Source: Brachynemurus nebulosus (lineage: Eukaryota; Arthropoda; Insecta; Neuroptera; Myrmeleontidae). From it: a DNA stretch of 64,000 bases. The DNA is taken from assembly GCA_035578155.1 (NCBI GenBank), contig JAPWDM010000011.1:20746375-20810374 (forward strand), given 5' to 3'. Of the stretch, positions 11,294 to 22,527 are shown in pieces. Within the stretch, counting starts at the first letter, position 1; each line of letters opens with the position of its first letter. Under the pieces are notes generated by a model. It worked only from the letters and a program-made list of their open reading frames with translations, had not been told where the DNA came from and searched no databases. Position numbers and translations under genes: made by a program.

Positions 11294-11631
11294 TACTAAA
11301 TAGGGTGTTCATATTTTGATAAATCCAAAACGGGACACTCACTTAAAAAAATATATAAATTGGCTAACAATCCTCATTTTACCCATTGATATGAAATTTA
11401 GAATTAAGGGGCAAGTGGGGTTTTCATTTTTCATGAAAAAGTTTTTAATAAAAGTTACAGATAATTAATTATTTATAAAAATGTGAATGTGGTCGAATGT
11501 ATTGTTTAACTATACTTACCTAGATCGATCTACAATACTACTATTTTGCTATTTTCAAAAAATTAAGACTCGTTGTACACTATTGCTATTCTCGATACGC
11601 TTTCGGTTCGACAAAATATTTTTACAAACTA

Positions 11632-13115
11632 AAGCCAAGGATACACTGATAAGTAACTTCTGCAAGTTATTGCAGAAGTTACTTGCCGATCTGTTTCCAC
11701 TAGATGTAATAAAATGAATAATTTATTGCTGCAAACACTTGCTGGAAGTTACATCAACCATACTTGCAGCAAATACTTGTACCTATGTGTTGTTTCCACT
11801 GGCAATAAATTTTCAAGCAATTTTTGAGCGAGTGTTTCCACTAGCTGCAATAAATTCTGCAAATTGATTGCTGCAAGTAACTTCTGCAAGTTTTACCACT
11901 AGAACTTGCTGGAAGTTTTTGTTGTCTGTTTATATTATTATTTGACATTTTTGCAATTTTTTTTATTTATTTAAAATCTGACCGTTAATTTGTATGTATT
12001 ATCAATAGGTATAACTGTCATTATAATTTTTATAAGTTTTAAAACAAGATTAGATGCCTAAAAATACATATTCCTAATAAAACAGCTGCCATTGTAATGA
12101 GTATTTCAACGAAATAAAAATTGGCATGAAGTCGAAAAAAAAATATTTAAACAAAATTAACAACTGAAGATTTAGGTACGGAATTTTTTGGAAAAAAATC
12201 ACCAGTTTATTAAGGATTATTTAGTTTTTATTTTTTTAGCAACGTTTTTAGGAGACAGCATTGCGTCTCGAAACGTTGCTAAAAAAATAAAAACTAAATA
12301 ATCCTTAATAAACTGGTGATTTTTTTCCAAAAAATTCCGTACCTAATAATACATCACCAAAAAATCCTTGACAACTGAAGATTTAAAAGAAGTAAAAAAA
12401 TTTATTAGAGTATCATTAGAAGATTTTGATTAAACAAAATACGCAAATTCGAATGAGTATTAGTGCAAAAACGTCTACTCGTAACAAAAATTTTGAAAAG
12501 GCTTAAAATAACTCAAAATTGATTAGATTTAAATGTGGGACATTCTGAAGTAACCTAAATTGAAATTAAATATAGAATTTATATTTATTTATTTTCAATA
12601 ATTATTTCATTCTGGTTTTGTTTCATCATTTTTTTTTTTTTTTTTAAATTTACTTATTAAAATTTTATCAAACTTCTCTTTATTTAACTATCCTACCTAC
12701 ATTTTTTAATATACGTATGTGTATAAATATATCTATATATCTTTTTTTTATCCTTTTCTTGTCTCTTATTCTATTTTTGTTTTCTACAAAACTTGCACAA
12801 AAATCTTCCAACAATTTGGATAAGTAAAAAGTTGCTTGTGCAAGTTAAATATCCTGTTGAAACACTTTTTGAACCAACTTGCTGTTACAACTTCTGCAAG
12901 TGACTAAACTTGCGGAAGTTCACTTGCAGGTTACTGTCCCCACTATCAAATACTTGCACAAATTAACTTGCGGTAATTTAATTGCAGTTGATATGTTTTT
13001 TATGTGTAAACACACTGTTTACACACAAAGCAAAAAAGACTTGCTCAACTTGAAAATTTGACTTGTAGAAGTCGACTTCTGCAATATTTATTGCCAGTGA
13101 ACATTTAGCTTTACA
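11632..13115. repeat. foldback region with repeated ACTTGCAGAAGT motifs
   Basis: Two blocks, 11640-11940 and 12780-13115, are dense in CTTCTGCAAGTT, AACTTGCAGAAG and TTGCTGCAA. Several are preceded by TTTCCACT. The outer edges are roughly inverted (AAAGCCAAGGATACACTG against the reverse complement of CAGTGAACATTTAGCTTT). This looks like an old foldback transposon with many copies of its end motif. Boundaries are approximate and no TSD was resolved. Confidence 0.55.
12172..12346. repeat. 175-bp near-perfect palindrome
   Basis: The left arm starts TTAGGTACGGAATTTTTTGG. The right arm ends with its reverse complement, CCAAAAAATTCCGTACCTAA. About 76 bp match perfectly up to GCAACGTTT/AAACGTTGC, then GAGAC/GTCTC around a small loop. 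ACAACTGAAGATTTA is repeated exactly at 12160-12174 and 12371-12385, which looks like a 15-bp duplication bracketing the insertion. No coding sequence is present. The class is unknown. Confidence 0.9.
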
Positions 13116-13419
13116 AACAATGAGACTATTCAAACTATCGCTATCGTAGCTCATAACGCTCGAGTACTGATAAATCGAAATCCCTCTATTTACATTTAAG
13201 TCGTAACGTTGATAAAAAAGGACAGTGGAACCTGAACAACAGTGTGGATTTCATTGAATCGAAAACGATTTTTTAGTGTCCATTGAACCTTAGTTTCATC
13301 TTTCCTACGAATCTGATAAAAAAAAGTACCCACTCAAATTGCACGGTCTTAAATGCTTTGTAACACAACACTTGTTAAACTTTATCGTGTCACGCGCTAT
13401 TGAAATAAAAAATTGTATA

Positions 13420-14653
13420 CAGTCAAGTGCCCTAACTTGCGACAGTTTTGAGCTTTAACTTTCGTCAGTGTGTTTTTATTAAGTTTTATTTTAGAAATAA
13501 ACCAACCATGTTTTGGAAGAGACTTAGTACTTTATCTGCAAAAAGTTTCAAATTTATAAGTCCGGTCAATAAAATTAAAAAAAAATAAATGTCCACTGTC
13601 CCAAGTAAGGGATACTCCATCCTAACTTGGGACACCGTGTATTTTTACTTATGTACCACATATAGGAGAGTTGTAAATAACTTGAGACACTTATAATCTC
13701 TTAAAAAAAAGTTTATTTCACAAATGATCATAAAAAAGAAGAAAAGCCACATATAACACAGTCCAAAATTGCCTGAAAGTTAGGAGCGTTTTTATTGCTT
13801 CATTTTAAAACTTTGGGAATATGTATCTGCCTCTGAACACTTTGATAGGCTTTCTAACGCCCCTTATCCAATCAGAATTTACATTTATTTCAATGTCCTC
13901 GACATTTGGGAATACAAATCAAGCGCGTATACAAGGGGGTGTGTGTCAAGGGGTCATGACCAACCCCCCCCAAAAAAAAAAAAAAAAAAAATTAAAAATA
14001 TACACTGGATATTATTTAATTTTAAACACTATATCGGTAAATTTACCGTTTTTTTTCCTTTTTTTTTTAGTCGTCAACGGTAGGTACAGAAATTCAATTT
14101 ATAATTTTCATTGTTAATTTTGTCTCAGAAATTTTTTTAGTCCTATTAGGTATTTTCCGCATGATCGCCCCAAGGAGCTCCGCTATATACGCCCCTGATA
14201 CAAATGTATTTGTTGATCCTAAATAATTCCTCATGTAGCTTATCTCAAAGCAGTCACTTTCTTGTTTCCTAACTTGGGACACTGTCCCAAGTTAGGAGCA
14301 TATTTTCCGATTTTTATATAAATATAAATAAAAAATTAAGGAAATTAGTTATATTTAACTGAAAGTGGAGAAGCACTGCCCAAAAGAAATTTAGGATTTA
14401 CTCAAGTCTGATGTTGACGGGTCAATCAGGGCGATCAAAGTTATTTTCGTATAAAAAAAATTGTGTTTTTTGTTCCAAAATATAAAATTATTTAACTCAT
14501 ACATTACATAATCTCAAACAACAACTATCAGTCTAAAATATTCCACCACCTGTTTTTAGAAAATGAAATATAGACAGGTGTACTAACCGTCAAAACAAAA
14601 CTTAACAAAATGTCCCAAGTTAGGGTGCTGTCCCAAGTATGGGCATTTGACTG
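13420..14653. mobile_element. TA-flanked MITE with repeated CCTAACTTGGGACA
   Basis: The left end CAGTCAAGTGCCC matches the right end GGGCATTTGACTG, with TA outside each (13418-13419, 14654-14655). The motif CCTAACTTGGGACA or its complement recurs near 13431, 13605, 13621, 14270, 14285, 14610 and 14630. One case is a perfect palindrome at about 14270-14298. A hAT-type MITE (13920-14197) is nested inside. The TSD suits a Tc1/mariner-type element. Confidence 0.85.
13920..14197. mobile_element. nested hAT MITE (278 bp), 8-bp TSD
   Basis: The right terminus, read inwards on the minus strand, is CAGGGGCGTATATAGCGGAG. The left terminus is a degraded CAAGCGCGTATACA. ATACAAAT is duplicated at 13912-13919 and 14198-14205. 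CAGGGGCGTA ends with 8-bp TSDs are a hAT hallmark. It contains a poly-A run after a C-run near 13965. Confidence 0.8.
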
Positions 14654-15392
14654 TACCTATAAAATGATTATAATAAGTAGTTTAAATCCGAGAAAATCGG
14701 AACACGTATGGACACCCAAATTCACGAAAATATCAAAATTGTAAAATACGTGGTATGTTTCTTTTTTGTATATTGGTAAATAGCGTTGAAAGAGCCATTT
14801 TTAAATTTGAAATTGGATAGAAAAGATGAAATATTAACTTAAAATATAACTTGTATTAATATGGTAAAATATTGTGGTAATTAGTAAGCACTAAGCACAT
14901 ATCTATATTTTTGTTCTTTGGTTGTTTCCTAAAACCACTTAATGATTTCCTTCAATGTAATATTTTACATAATGCATATACCTAACTATACGAACAAGTA
15001 TTATGTATATGTAGGTACATAAAATATAGAAAATTTCCGTAGTACTAAATACTAATTACTCATTTTATTGTAATGAATAGTTACAGTTTCATACAGTAGC
15101 GTCCTGAATCAGTTACCAAAATATACTTAACCAACTAACTGAAAATTTTTAAATTTTTAAGAAATTGGATTTGTATAATCTGAAAATATTTCCGCGATAA
15201 CTGAAAATTTTTTGTGATAAATTGAAATTTTGTAAGTTACTTTAGGTATTTTATTTTTAAATCTCCCACCACGCTTTATTCAATGCCGCGTTACTGCATG
15301 TTGTTAGGTACATATTAGGTTAATAATTCATTGCAAGAATTAATTTTTTTTCCAACAAAGCATCCCCGAACCTTTCTAAAATTTCATATAGG

Positions 15393-15493
15393 GTTGGGCA
15401 GGGTAAAAAAAAGATCCTGCTCGAGTGGGGTAAAAAAAAGACATATTAAACTCAAGAGTGTTAAATTCAAAAAATAAAAAATATTACAACAAA
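15393..15493 (+). mobile_element. 5' fragment of the GGGGTAAAAAAAAGAC element
   Basis: This 100-bp piece matches the left end of the element at 27305. It shares GGGTAAAAAAAAGA, CTGCTCGAGTGGGGT and ATATTACAACAAAAT. It stops abruptly at 15494, where the GGGCAATTCC repeat begins. Confidence 0.75.
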
Positions 15494-15878
15494 ATGGGCA
15501 ATTCCATGGAAAAGGCTCCATAATTGAAAAAAATAAATAGTTTTTTCAGTTATTGACGAATATAGTTTTATTAAACGTTTAAAAATCAAACAATTTTCTT
15601 ACATTTTAAGGTTATTTTGTTACATATTCAGTTAAAAAAAATCATGTAAGCTTATTTGAGATTGTATTATATTATATACAATCTTATATGTAAGTAAGCT
15701 TACATGATTTTTTGTAACTGAATCTGTAACAAAATTTCCTTAAAATGTAAGAAAATTGTTTCATTTTTAAACGTTTAATAAAACTATATTCGTCAATAAC
15801 TGAAAAAACTTATAATTTTTCGGTTTTGTTTAATGGGCAATTCCATGGAAAAGGCTCCATAATTGAAAAAAATAAATA
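15494..15878. repeat. foldback insert bracketed by 46-bp perfect direct repeats
   Basis: The 46-bp sequence starting ATGGGCAATTCCATGG is identical at 15494-15539 and 15833-15878. The 293 bp between them form an imperfect hairpin. The left arm begins GTTTTTTCAGTTATTGACG and the right arm has CGTCAATAACTGAAAAAAC. The arms are about 120 bp with a short central loop near 15665. Confidence 0.85.
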
Positions 15879-16685
15879 ATTGTTATTGGTAGTAAAAATA
15901 CGTTAATATGATGGCAACACTATAGTACTTTAAGTTTCCAAAATTTCAATAAAAGTTTGTTTTTAGTTTTTTAGAAATAGTGTAATTTTCAGTGTTTTGT
16001 CGTAAGTATAAGCTAATAGTGTATTTTATAGTGATGTTTTAATTAAAATTTCACGGCAAGTATTTAGAATTATTGTAACCCTAATTGAATCCTTAACGGT
16101 AATAGAATTTATTATAAATTTACAGATTTTGAAAAATCTTAAGAAATTTTGTATTTTAGGTAATAAATAATAAAAATAAGTACATTTTTGTACCTTTAAA
16201 ATTATTTTAAAGTTCCTATTTTATGTCCTATAGTGTCAGTTTCTAGGCTTTCATTTAAAAATACTACTTTTTTGCAATTCAAAGTGATGGTAGTGTCAGT
16301 CACGAATTATTTTTCGAACAACTACTTTTCTAAAAAAGTAAAGTCTTTCATTTTATCAATTTCCAATAATTTGTTTTATATACTTCGGTTAAATATACAA
16401 TTTAAAATTATAACGTCTGTACAGAGGAAGATTTTCGGAGTTTAAGAACACTCTCGAAAGCGACTTCCTTTTGCGTGTAGTGTCAGTCACATTTACATTT
16501 TATTAGATAAATCATATTTCACAACTTTATTTGTGCACACTTTTTATTACAGAGGGATAATTGGGGTATCAACTATAAAACCATGCTAAAATTGAAACTG
16601 TAAACATAGTGATATTCGTAATATAAGGCAAAATAAAACGTAAATTGTGTCAAATGTAGAGTCAGTCACATATGGAATTGCCCTA
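15835..16685. mobile_element. TIR element with repeated AGTGTCAGTCAC
   Basis: The left end GGGCAATTCCAT and right end ATGGAATTGCCC form a 12-bp inverted pair. AGTGTCAGT or AGTGTCAGTCAC occurs near 16213, 16292, 16481 and, as AGAGTCAGTCAC, just inside the right end. No TSD could be fixed. The left end may instead be the copy at 15496 if the hairpin inserted into this element. Confidence 0.55.
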
Positions 16686-16687
16686 AA

Positions 16688-17130
16688 GAGGGTTCTACAC
16701 GATGCTACGAACGTTCCTTCCAACATTCGATCGAACGTTTGAGGCAATTAAGTTCGATAGTTGGTGCGACGAATGTATCTGCTACACGGTGAGTCGAATG
16801 TTTGATCCAATACGAATGATGATGTGTTGGTACTCAGTGGACTACGCTGTTATCTGTCTGATGTTATCTCTAATGTTATACACTGATGTTGTCTCTCTTC
16901 ACATGAACGAGTCGTGCGCAACCAACGAACGCAACCAACATTGACCTTCAAACGTTCGAAGCATCCCTTTGACTCGGTGCAAGAATACCGACATCGAACG
17001 GGACACGACCAAATGCGAACGTTTGACGCTCGACATTGGACACTCGTAGGTTCGAACAACGGCTACACGATGCTATGAACCATCCAACGTCGAATGTTGG
17101 AAGGTGTTCGTAGCATCGTGTAGCAGCGGC
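16688..17130. mobile_element. GC-richer TIR element (piggyBac-like TSD suspected)
   Basis: The arms contain CTACACGATGCTACGAAC (16695-16712) and its reverse complement GTTCGTAGCATCGTGTAG (17106-17123), followed inward by CCTTCCAACATTCGA. The right end is followed by TTAA and the left is preceded by TAAA, which could be a decayed TTAA duplication. The interior is dense in CGTTCGAA-like motifs and is unusually GC-rich for this window. Open frames inside are not conserved proteins. Confidence 0.65.
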
Positions 17131-17155
17131 TTAATAATAAGAACTAATCTAATCT

Positions 17156-17274
17156 TTTTAGCGAATTTCCAGAATGGAATTCAGCTATTACAGCCACTGT
17201 CATGACGCGACTTGAACCCGGGACCATGGCAGAAATTGGTTTTGAGGTCCCTAGAAACCGAAAATAATATTCAC

Positions 17275-17340
<66 letters not shown>

Positions 17341-17345
17341 GTATA

Positions 17346-17438
<93 letters not shown>

Positions 17439-17764
17439 CCGCACGATAACTCTCGAACGAAATGTCCTAGGTTTACGAAATTTGGTGAAAATATTGGAAG
17501 TCCCAAACCGTTGGACAAGTTCGTTAGCCAGACACGTCGGATGCCAGGAACATGGTGTTTGTTCTTGCAAAAAATTAGTTTTTTGCCAAAATTTCCACTT
17601 ATTTAAAAATTTTTGCGAAATTTTTTTACATCATTTAAACGACGAAAAAAAATTACATAAAAAAGGTCTTTAAACTATTATTCTATGTCAACTAGTTTCC
17701 GAGAAAATTTAATTTTTATAAAAGGGCATTCGCTATGTTATGCAGGATGCTGCGACAGGGGTAT
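17156..17764 (+). mobile_element. TA-cored Helentron-like element, family 1, copy c
   Basis: It starts TTTTTAGCGAATTTCC and ends GCATTCGCTATGTTATGCAG followed by GATGCTGCGACAGGGGTA. A long TA tract occupies 17278-17432. It is followed at once by copy d, and the c-d pair resembles the pair at 54655-55487. Confidence 0.75.
17278..17432. repeat. (TA)n microsatellite, 155 bp
   Basis: TA dinucleotides with a few G interruptions (GTATATATAT spaced by 10 bp near 17331-17352). It forms the core of family-1 copy c and generates spurious long open frames on both strands. Confidence 0.95.
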
Positions 17765-17892
17765 ACCTATATGCATAATTATATGAAAGAATGTGTTTCT
17801 GGTACAGGAAGACAGATTGTATATAAGTCATATACGTCATACATATGTATATGTTTGTATGTTACTTATATGCCGTTTTTTAGGGTTCCGAA

Positions 17893-18260
17893 GAAAGTTC
17901 TATTTTTTAGAGCTCCGAAATAAATCTCCCGAGACTATAATAGAAATTTGTTTTGGGGTCCGTAGAAACCAAAAATAATATTCACTAAAATTTATGTATT
18001 AAATTTATATTTAGTCCCACACCGTTGGACAAATTCGTTAGCCAGCCATGTCGGATGCCTAGAACATGGTTTTTTTGACTATTTTTCGTGAAAAAATTAG
18101 TTTTTTGCCCAAATTTTCTAAAGTTAAAAATTTTTTTGACATTTATTTACACCATTAGAAAGAGGAGGAAAAATCACTTAAAAGGGTGAAAAATCACAGA
18201 AAAACGGATTTTTATAAACGGAAATTCGCTATGTTATGCAGGATGCTGCGACAGGGGTAT
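17893..18260 (+). mobile_element. family-1 repeat, copy d (5'-divergent)
   Basis: It shares GAGACTATAATAGAAATTTG, CCGTTGGACAAATTCGTTAG and the 3' end GCTATGTTATGCAGGATGCT. It lacks the TAGCGAATTTCC 5' end. A short TA tract follows at 18266. Confidence 0.65.
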
Positions 18261-18282
18261 TTATTATATATATATATATATA

Positions 18283-19469
18283 TTTTGGTAGATATACATA
18301 TATTCTAATCTAATTTACCTACTTATAACATTCTTTTGCTCTACACAAATATTATGTTACTTCTTTGTTGTACAAAACAGGCAGGTTATCATTTTTATTC
18401 TGTTAAAAACACGAGGTGTTACATTAACGCAGGGTTGTGTTACTTATTTAGCAGAAAAATTTTAACCACTAGTTTTTTTTTACGCAGAACAATTTTTTTT
18501 TACTATGCATGTTTGGAGCGATGACAAAAAAGCTATAATAATAAAGACAATTGTGAAAAACTTTTATTTGGCCTTGTCGTCACCGAAATTTAAAATTTTA
18601 CTCATGTTGCATTTTTCCTGAAAACACACAAACAAAACAAGCCTAAATGGTAATCTAATGTAACAACCCAAAAAAATGTGTCTAGACCCTAAGGTATTCT
18701 TTCTGATCGAATGGACTTCTGATCTAATAGAAATTATTATTACAATTTTGTAATTCTTTTCGTGAGCCTTCTTGATATGCACATTAAAATAATACGCATC
18801 TTTTCTTTATATACACATAACGGTTTTTCAGTTTGCACTTTTTGCAACTGTTTATGAAGTTAAATACTTAAAACTGTTCATATATAATAATTTGAATTTG
18901 AAAATGCTAATCGTTGAATAATTGCTTAGTAATGAAATTTTTTACATTTTTCTTAAATACTTTCTGAATGTATATAGTATTGATAGTATACGAGTATGCT
19001 TATATATACATATTCATAATATATCATTAACTCCTTTTTATACTTTATCTAACTGTAATAAATCATTAACATAGCATTAATTCTGTGAATGCATGAATTA
19101 TGCGTCTACAAGCATAAAATACATTAGGTACATAATAAATACATTATGTCGTTAAGATGTTCAAAACAATTCAAACGTAAACGGACCTTACTAGGTATTT
19201 ACCTTTATTTGTTTGTGTTCGTCGTTTGTTTCACGTTTGCAAAGAAATGAAAATAATTGTGACAGCCGTTAGCGCAGCAACACGACTTACAGTGCGTGAA
19301 TGTGAACGTACGACTACGGGCAACGTTCTTTGTTTTATTCAGTATACATAATATGTAGAGATTTATATTAAGGCAATTAAGAAGATACGTCATTAATACA
19401 ATGATAAAATATATTTTGTTGTAATAAAGAAAAATTGAACTAGTAGAGTGGTTTTAGTGTTAAAGTAAT
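18283..19469. other. AT-rich stretch, no gene seen
   Basis: No conserved protein motif, TIR pair or RNA gene is recognised. Open frames of 60-70 codons here have no recognisable domains. Confidence 0.5.
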
Positions 19470-19540
19470 TGCGACCCTTTTAAAAACGCTTCGCGACCCC
19501 CCAGAGGGTCGCGGCCCACTGGTTGAAAAACACTGGTCTA
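19470..19540. mobile_element. hAT right-terminus fragment
   Basis: GCGACCCCCCAGAGGGTCGC forms a small hairpin, followed by CACTGGTTGAAAAACACTG. This is a common hAT end of the CAGTG(G)TTTTTCAACC type. The matching left end was not identified. Confidence 0.5.
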
Positions 19541-21440
19541 AACGATATTAACTAGTAAAGATTCCGAGACCGGATCGAGCGATTTTGATAAAACTTGAAT
19601 TGGTTGTAGTAGGTAGAGCAAAAAATAAGCGACATGTATTTTTTTCTATCGGCGGAAAAATGGTTTGGCGGCGTAAAATTATCCTTAAGAGATTGGGGTA
19701 AAAATTTTATTTTTAATGAAATATCTGAAAAATGGTGAGAGATAGGTAGAGCGAAAAGTTTAAACTGATGATATCGCTCTTTTTTAAAGAGCCATCTATT
19801 GTTGTGTAATTTATGCTGTAATTAGCTAATAAAAAATGGCAGGTGATTATTTCAAGTAAAAAGAAAAGTCATTAAAAAATGACGAATTCTTTTGTAGAAT
19901 TTTTTTATGAAAAATCATACTTAATAATGTCCAAACCACTTGCCATTTTTTTAATCAACTATACTTACAGCTTAAACTTTCCTGCTTTTAACTACTCAGG
20001 TAAAAAAACTATAAAATTTCAAAATTTTCTTACAAGTTAACTCCCTTAAATTTACCCTTTGGGCCAGTGGAAACCTCCTATTATTTTTTCTCGATGGGTG
20101 TTACTGTACAATTTCTTCCATAGCAGATAAAAAGAAGACGACAAAAAAACCCATAAAATGTGCTTGTAGGAAAATCCACTCCTCGTTTCCAAGTTACCAG
20201 AGTAACAGCTAAGACACTGCTTACTTGTATTGTCACGTTGAAGTTTACCGTACCTCAAAAGACAGATAAAAAAATCACAATCTTTCACCTGTTGCTGGCT
20301 CACGGTCTATAATTAAATTATGTGAGTAGCTCAAGAGCTTTTTCCTCTTGGGAAATAGTTTATGACAATTCGAATAAAGTAGAAATGAAATTCTTGAACT
20401 CAGAATTTGGTCTGCGCAACACTGGGTGGCGGCGTGAATCACCCTCTTAAATTACATACTAGTTTTCATGTGCTTATTGCTACTATAAACACATTGCCCG
20501 TAGACGATAATGTCACAGTATGTAATGTTACGAAGACTTTAATTATACTTTCGTTATAAAAATCCTTCGATCAAAAATAGATCGTAAACGTGTTATTCAT
20601 TGTTATTAGCAATGATTTCTAATTTCAATGTAAAATAAGTCCAATATGACAAAGTGTATGTCTTCTTTTGAATAAAATTTTGTTTTGATTACAGATTTAA
20701 CTTAGAGATAGTGTCGTCCCTCGATTTGTCTCTGTAATAAATGTTATATACAAAAAGCTCATCCTGTATTTTTATTAAGAAACAATGTAGTTACGATATT
20801 GTTCCGTGCCTTATTATATAAGTATGAGTATGAGTGTATGTACGATTTTAAGTTGACTGTCTCGTAATGTCATTTATATTGTTCCGGGCCACAGTAGGTA
20901 GTAACGGATTTAACGATGTTAAGTGTCTTATCCATTTATTATTTACAAGATTACTGTAATTAGCGATACAATACAAAAATGAATAATATACATTAAATAT
21001 ATGTATATAATTTAAATAATAGATAATGTAGATAATGTACTTACCTACATTAAAGTAATTATAAAAGACATTTTGGAAATGTTTAAAAATTGGGTGGATA
21101 ATTTATATCGAATTTAGTAAAATTATGATGATTAATTAAATGTGTCTGTGCTTTTAATAAAGGACTAGGAATTGTAAACATGAAGTTAATGAAGGTTGAA
21201 TTTCGTTACTAATTTTAAAATTACACTGCGTGACACGATTTTTGTACCCGGAAAACTGATTGCTTTTATAGTTTTCTGTTAGCTAGAGTATATTGGCAGT
21301 GCTTGCCTTTTGTTTCTATCACGTCTTGTTTTTAAGGTATACACCAATAACTTTTTTTGAACTGTCCTTATTGCGTCCATATTAGTACATTACTGCTTCG
21401 ATTGAGAGAAAGAATAATGCGTACCTATGTACAGATAAGT
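19541..21440. other. no gene or bounded repeat seen
   Basis: AT-rich sequence. An 83-codon minus-strand frame at 20052-20303 has slightly higher GC but no family motif. Nothing is supportable. Confidence 0.45.
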
Positions 21441-21535
21441 AATCACAGAGCCGAAAACGCAGAACTCTTAGACTGCCTGTACACGATCAATAATACTGTC
21501 AGTATTTGCTGATAAAAATAATGAATCATTATTTT

Positions 21536-21624
<89 letters not shown>

Positions 21625-22005
21625 TGCTTCAGTACCTATTATCAGTACACGATCAGTAATAATGTCAGTATTTCTAAATACTAACAGTATTACTGATCGT
21701 GTATAGGCAGCCATTGTGAACAATTTGTTAAATGCATACAAAAAGATGAGTTGCCGGATGTCATTGAAAATTCATTTTCTTCATTCCCATTTCTCTTTTC
21801 TTCCTTCAAATCTTGGAGCTGTAAGTGATGAATAAGGGGAGCGGTTTCACCAGGATATAAAAAGGCTTGAAAAACGGTTTCAAGGTCGTAAGGATACAGC
21901 TATATTAGGAGATTACTGTTGGGCGTTTAAAGCCCAAGATTTGGAGGAAGAGCCCATGGTTGGAAGAAGATACTTCCAACCATCAAAGAAAAAGTTAAAT
22001 ATTTT
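21441..22005 (+). pseudogene. TE-type protein remnant, interrupted by MITE and one stop
   Basis: Left of the MITE the frame reads NHRAENAELL. Right of it, from 21713 in the same phase, it reads KKMSCRMSLKIHFLHSH, then FLPSNLGAVSDE, a TAA, and GERFHQDIKRLEKRFQGR and DYCWAFKAQ. The block MSLKIHFLHSH...NLG..SDEQGERFHQDI is the conserved C-terminal part of a very common, poorly characterised transposon-associated protein family in insects. The glutamine codon of the usual DEQGERF has become the stop. Excising the 242-bp MITE leaves the frame continuous. It is not functional. Confidence 0.75.
21471..21712. mobile_element. MITE with (TA)n core inside a coding remnant
   Basis: The left end GACTGCCTGTACACGATCA pairs with the right end TGATCGTGTATAGGCAGCC. 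Both continue inwards with TAATACTG. The central TA tract is 21540-21621. A second internal copy of TACACGATCAGTAATA lies at 21646-21661. No clear TSD was found. It splits the reading frame of the surrounding TE-type ORF at a codon boundary. Confidence 0.8.
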
Positions 22006-22048
22006 TCATTTTTTTGTGTACAATAATATGTACCTACTTTTCACTATA

Positions 22049-22525
22049 CAGGGTGTAAAAGAAATAACTCTCATCCTTTTGAGGGGTAACTCATTGCACC
22101 CTGTGGACACTAACACCACAGGAATTTTTTCGGAATTAACAGTTTGAGAAAATTGCAAATTAACTGGCTATATGATGTTTCAAAATTTTTCTAAGTACGG
22201 CCCTGTCTAAATTATGCACACATACCTTCTTAATATCAAAGCTAGAAAATAATTTTATTGACTAAAATTCAATAAAATTTTGTAAACATGTCGAAGTCGT
22301 AAACGTGTTTCCCAGATGCTTTTTTAAAAGCAAAAAATCTATCTTACAAGAGATGGTCAGAGCCGGATTAAAAAAAATTTTTAAGGGCCCCTTTTTTACC
22401 CATATTTAGTATCAAATTTTTTCTGTGAAAAATCAGTTTTGGTTCAAATTTATTGGCAAATATTAATTACATGGGTGAGATCTACCCACTGTTTTCGCAG
22501 CGAGATTTATATACTTTACACCCGG
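22049..22525. mobile_element. TA-flanked MITE (CAGGGTGTAAA ends)
   Basis: The left CAGGGTGTAAA and right TTTACACCCGG ends are inverted with one mismatch. TA stands on each side (22047-22048, 22526-22527). The 477-bp unit has no coding sequence. A hAT-like terminus CAGAGCCGGATTAA at about 22349 suggests a nested or overlapping insertion. Confidence 0.7.
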
Positions 22526-22527
22526 TA

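Noticed and set aside
16702..16944. 80-codon frame as a gene
   Set aside because: It lies within a TIR element, starts in its terminal repeat and has no recognisable motif.
17144..17673. Long open frames rich in alternating tyrosine and isoleucine on both strands
   Set aside because: They are translations of the (TA)n microsatellite. The same holds for frames at 1832, 5117, 21506, 21538, 28827, 35906, 42385, 46694, 46749, 56485 and 56537.
20052..20303. 83-codon minus-strand frame
   Set aside because: No domain, signal or splice evidence. Length is within chance range for 64 kb.
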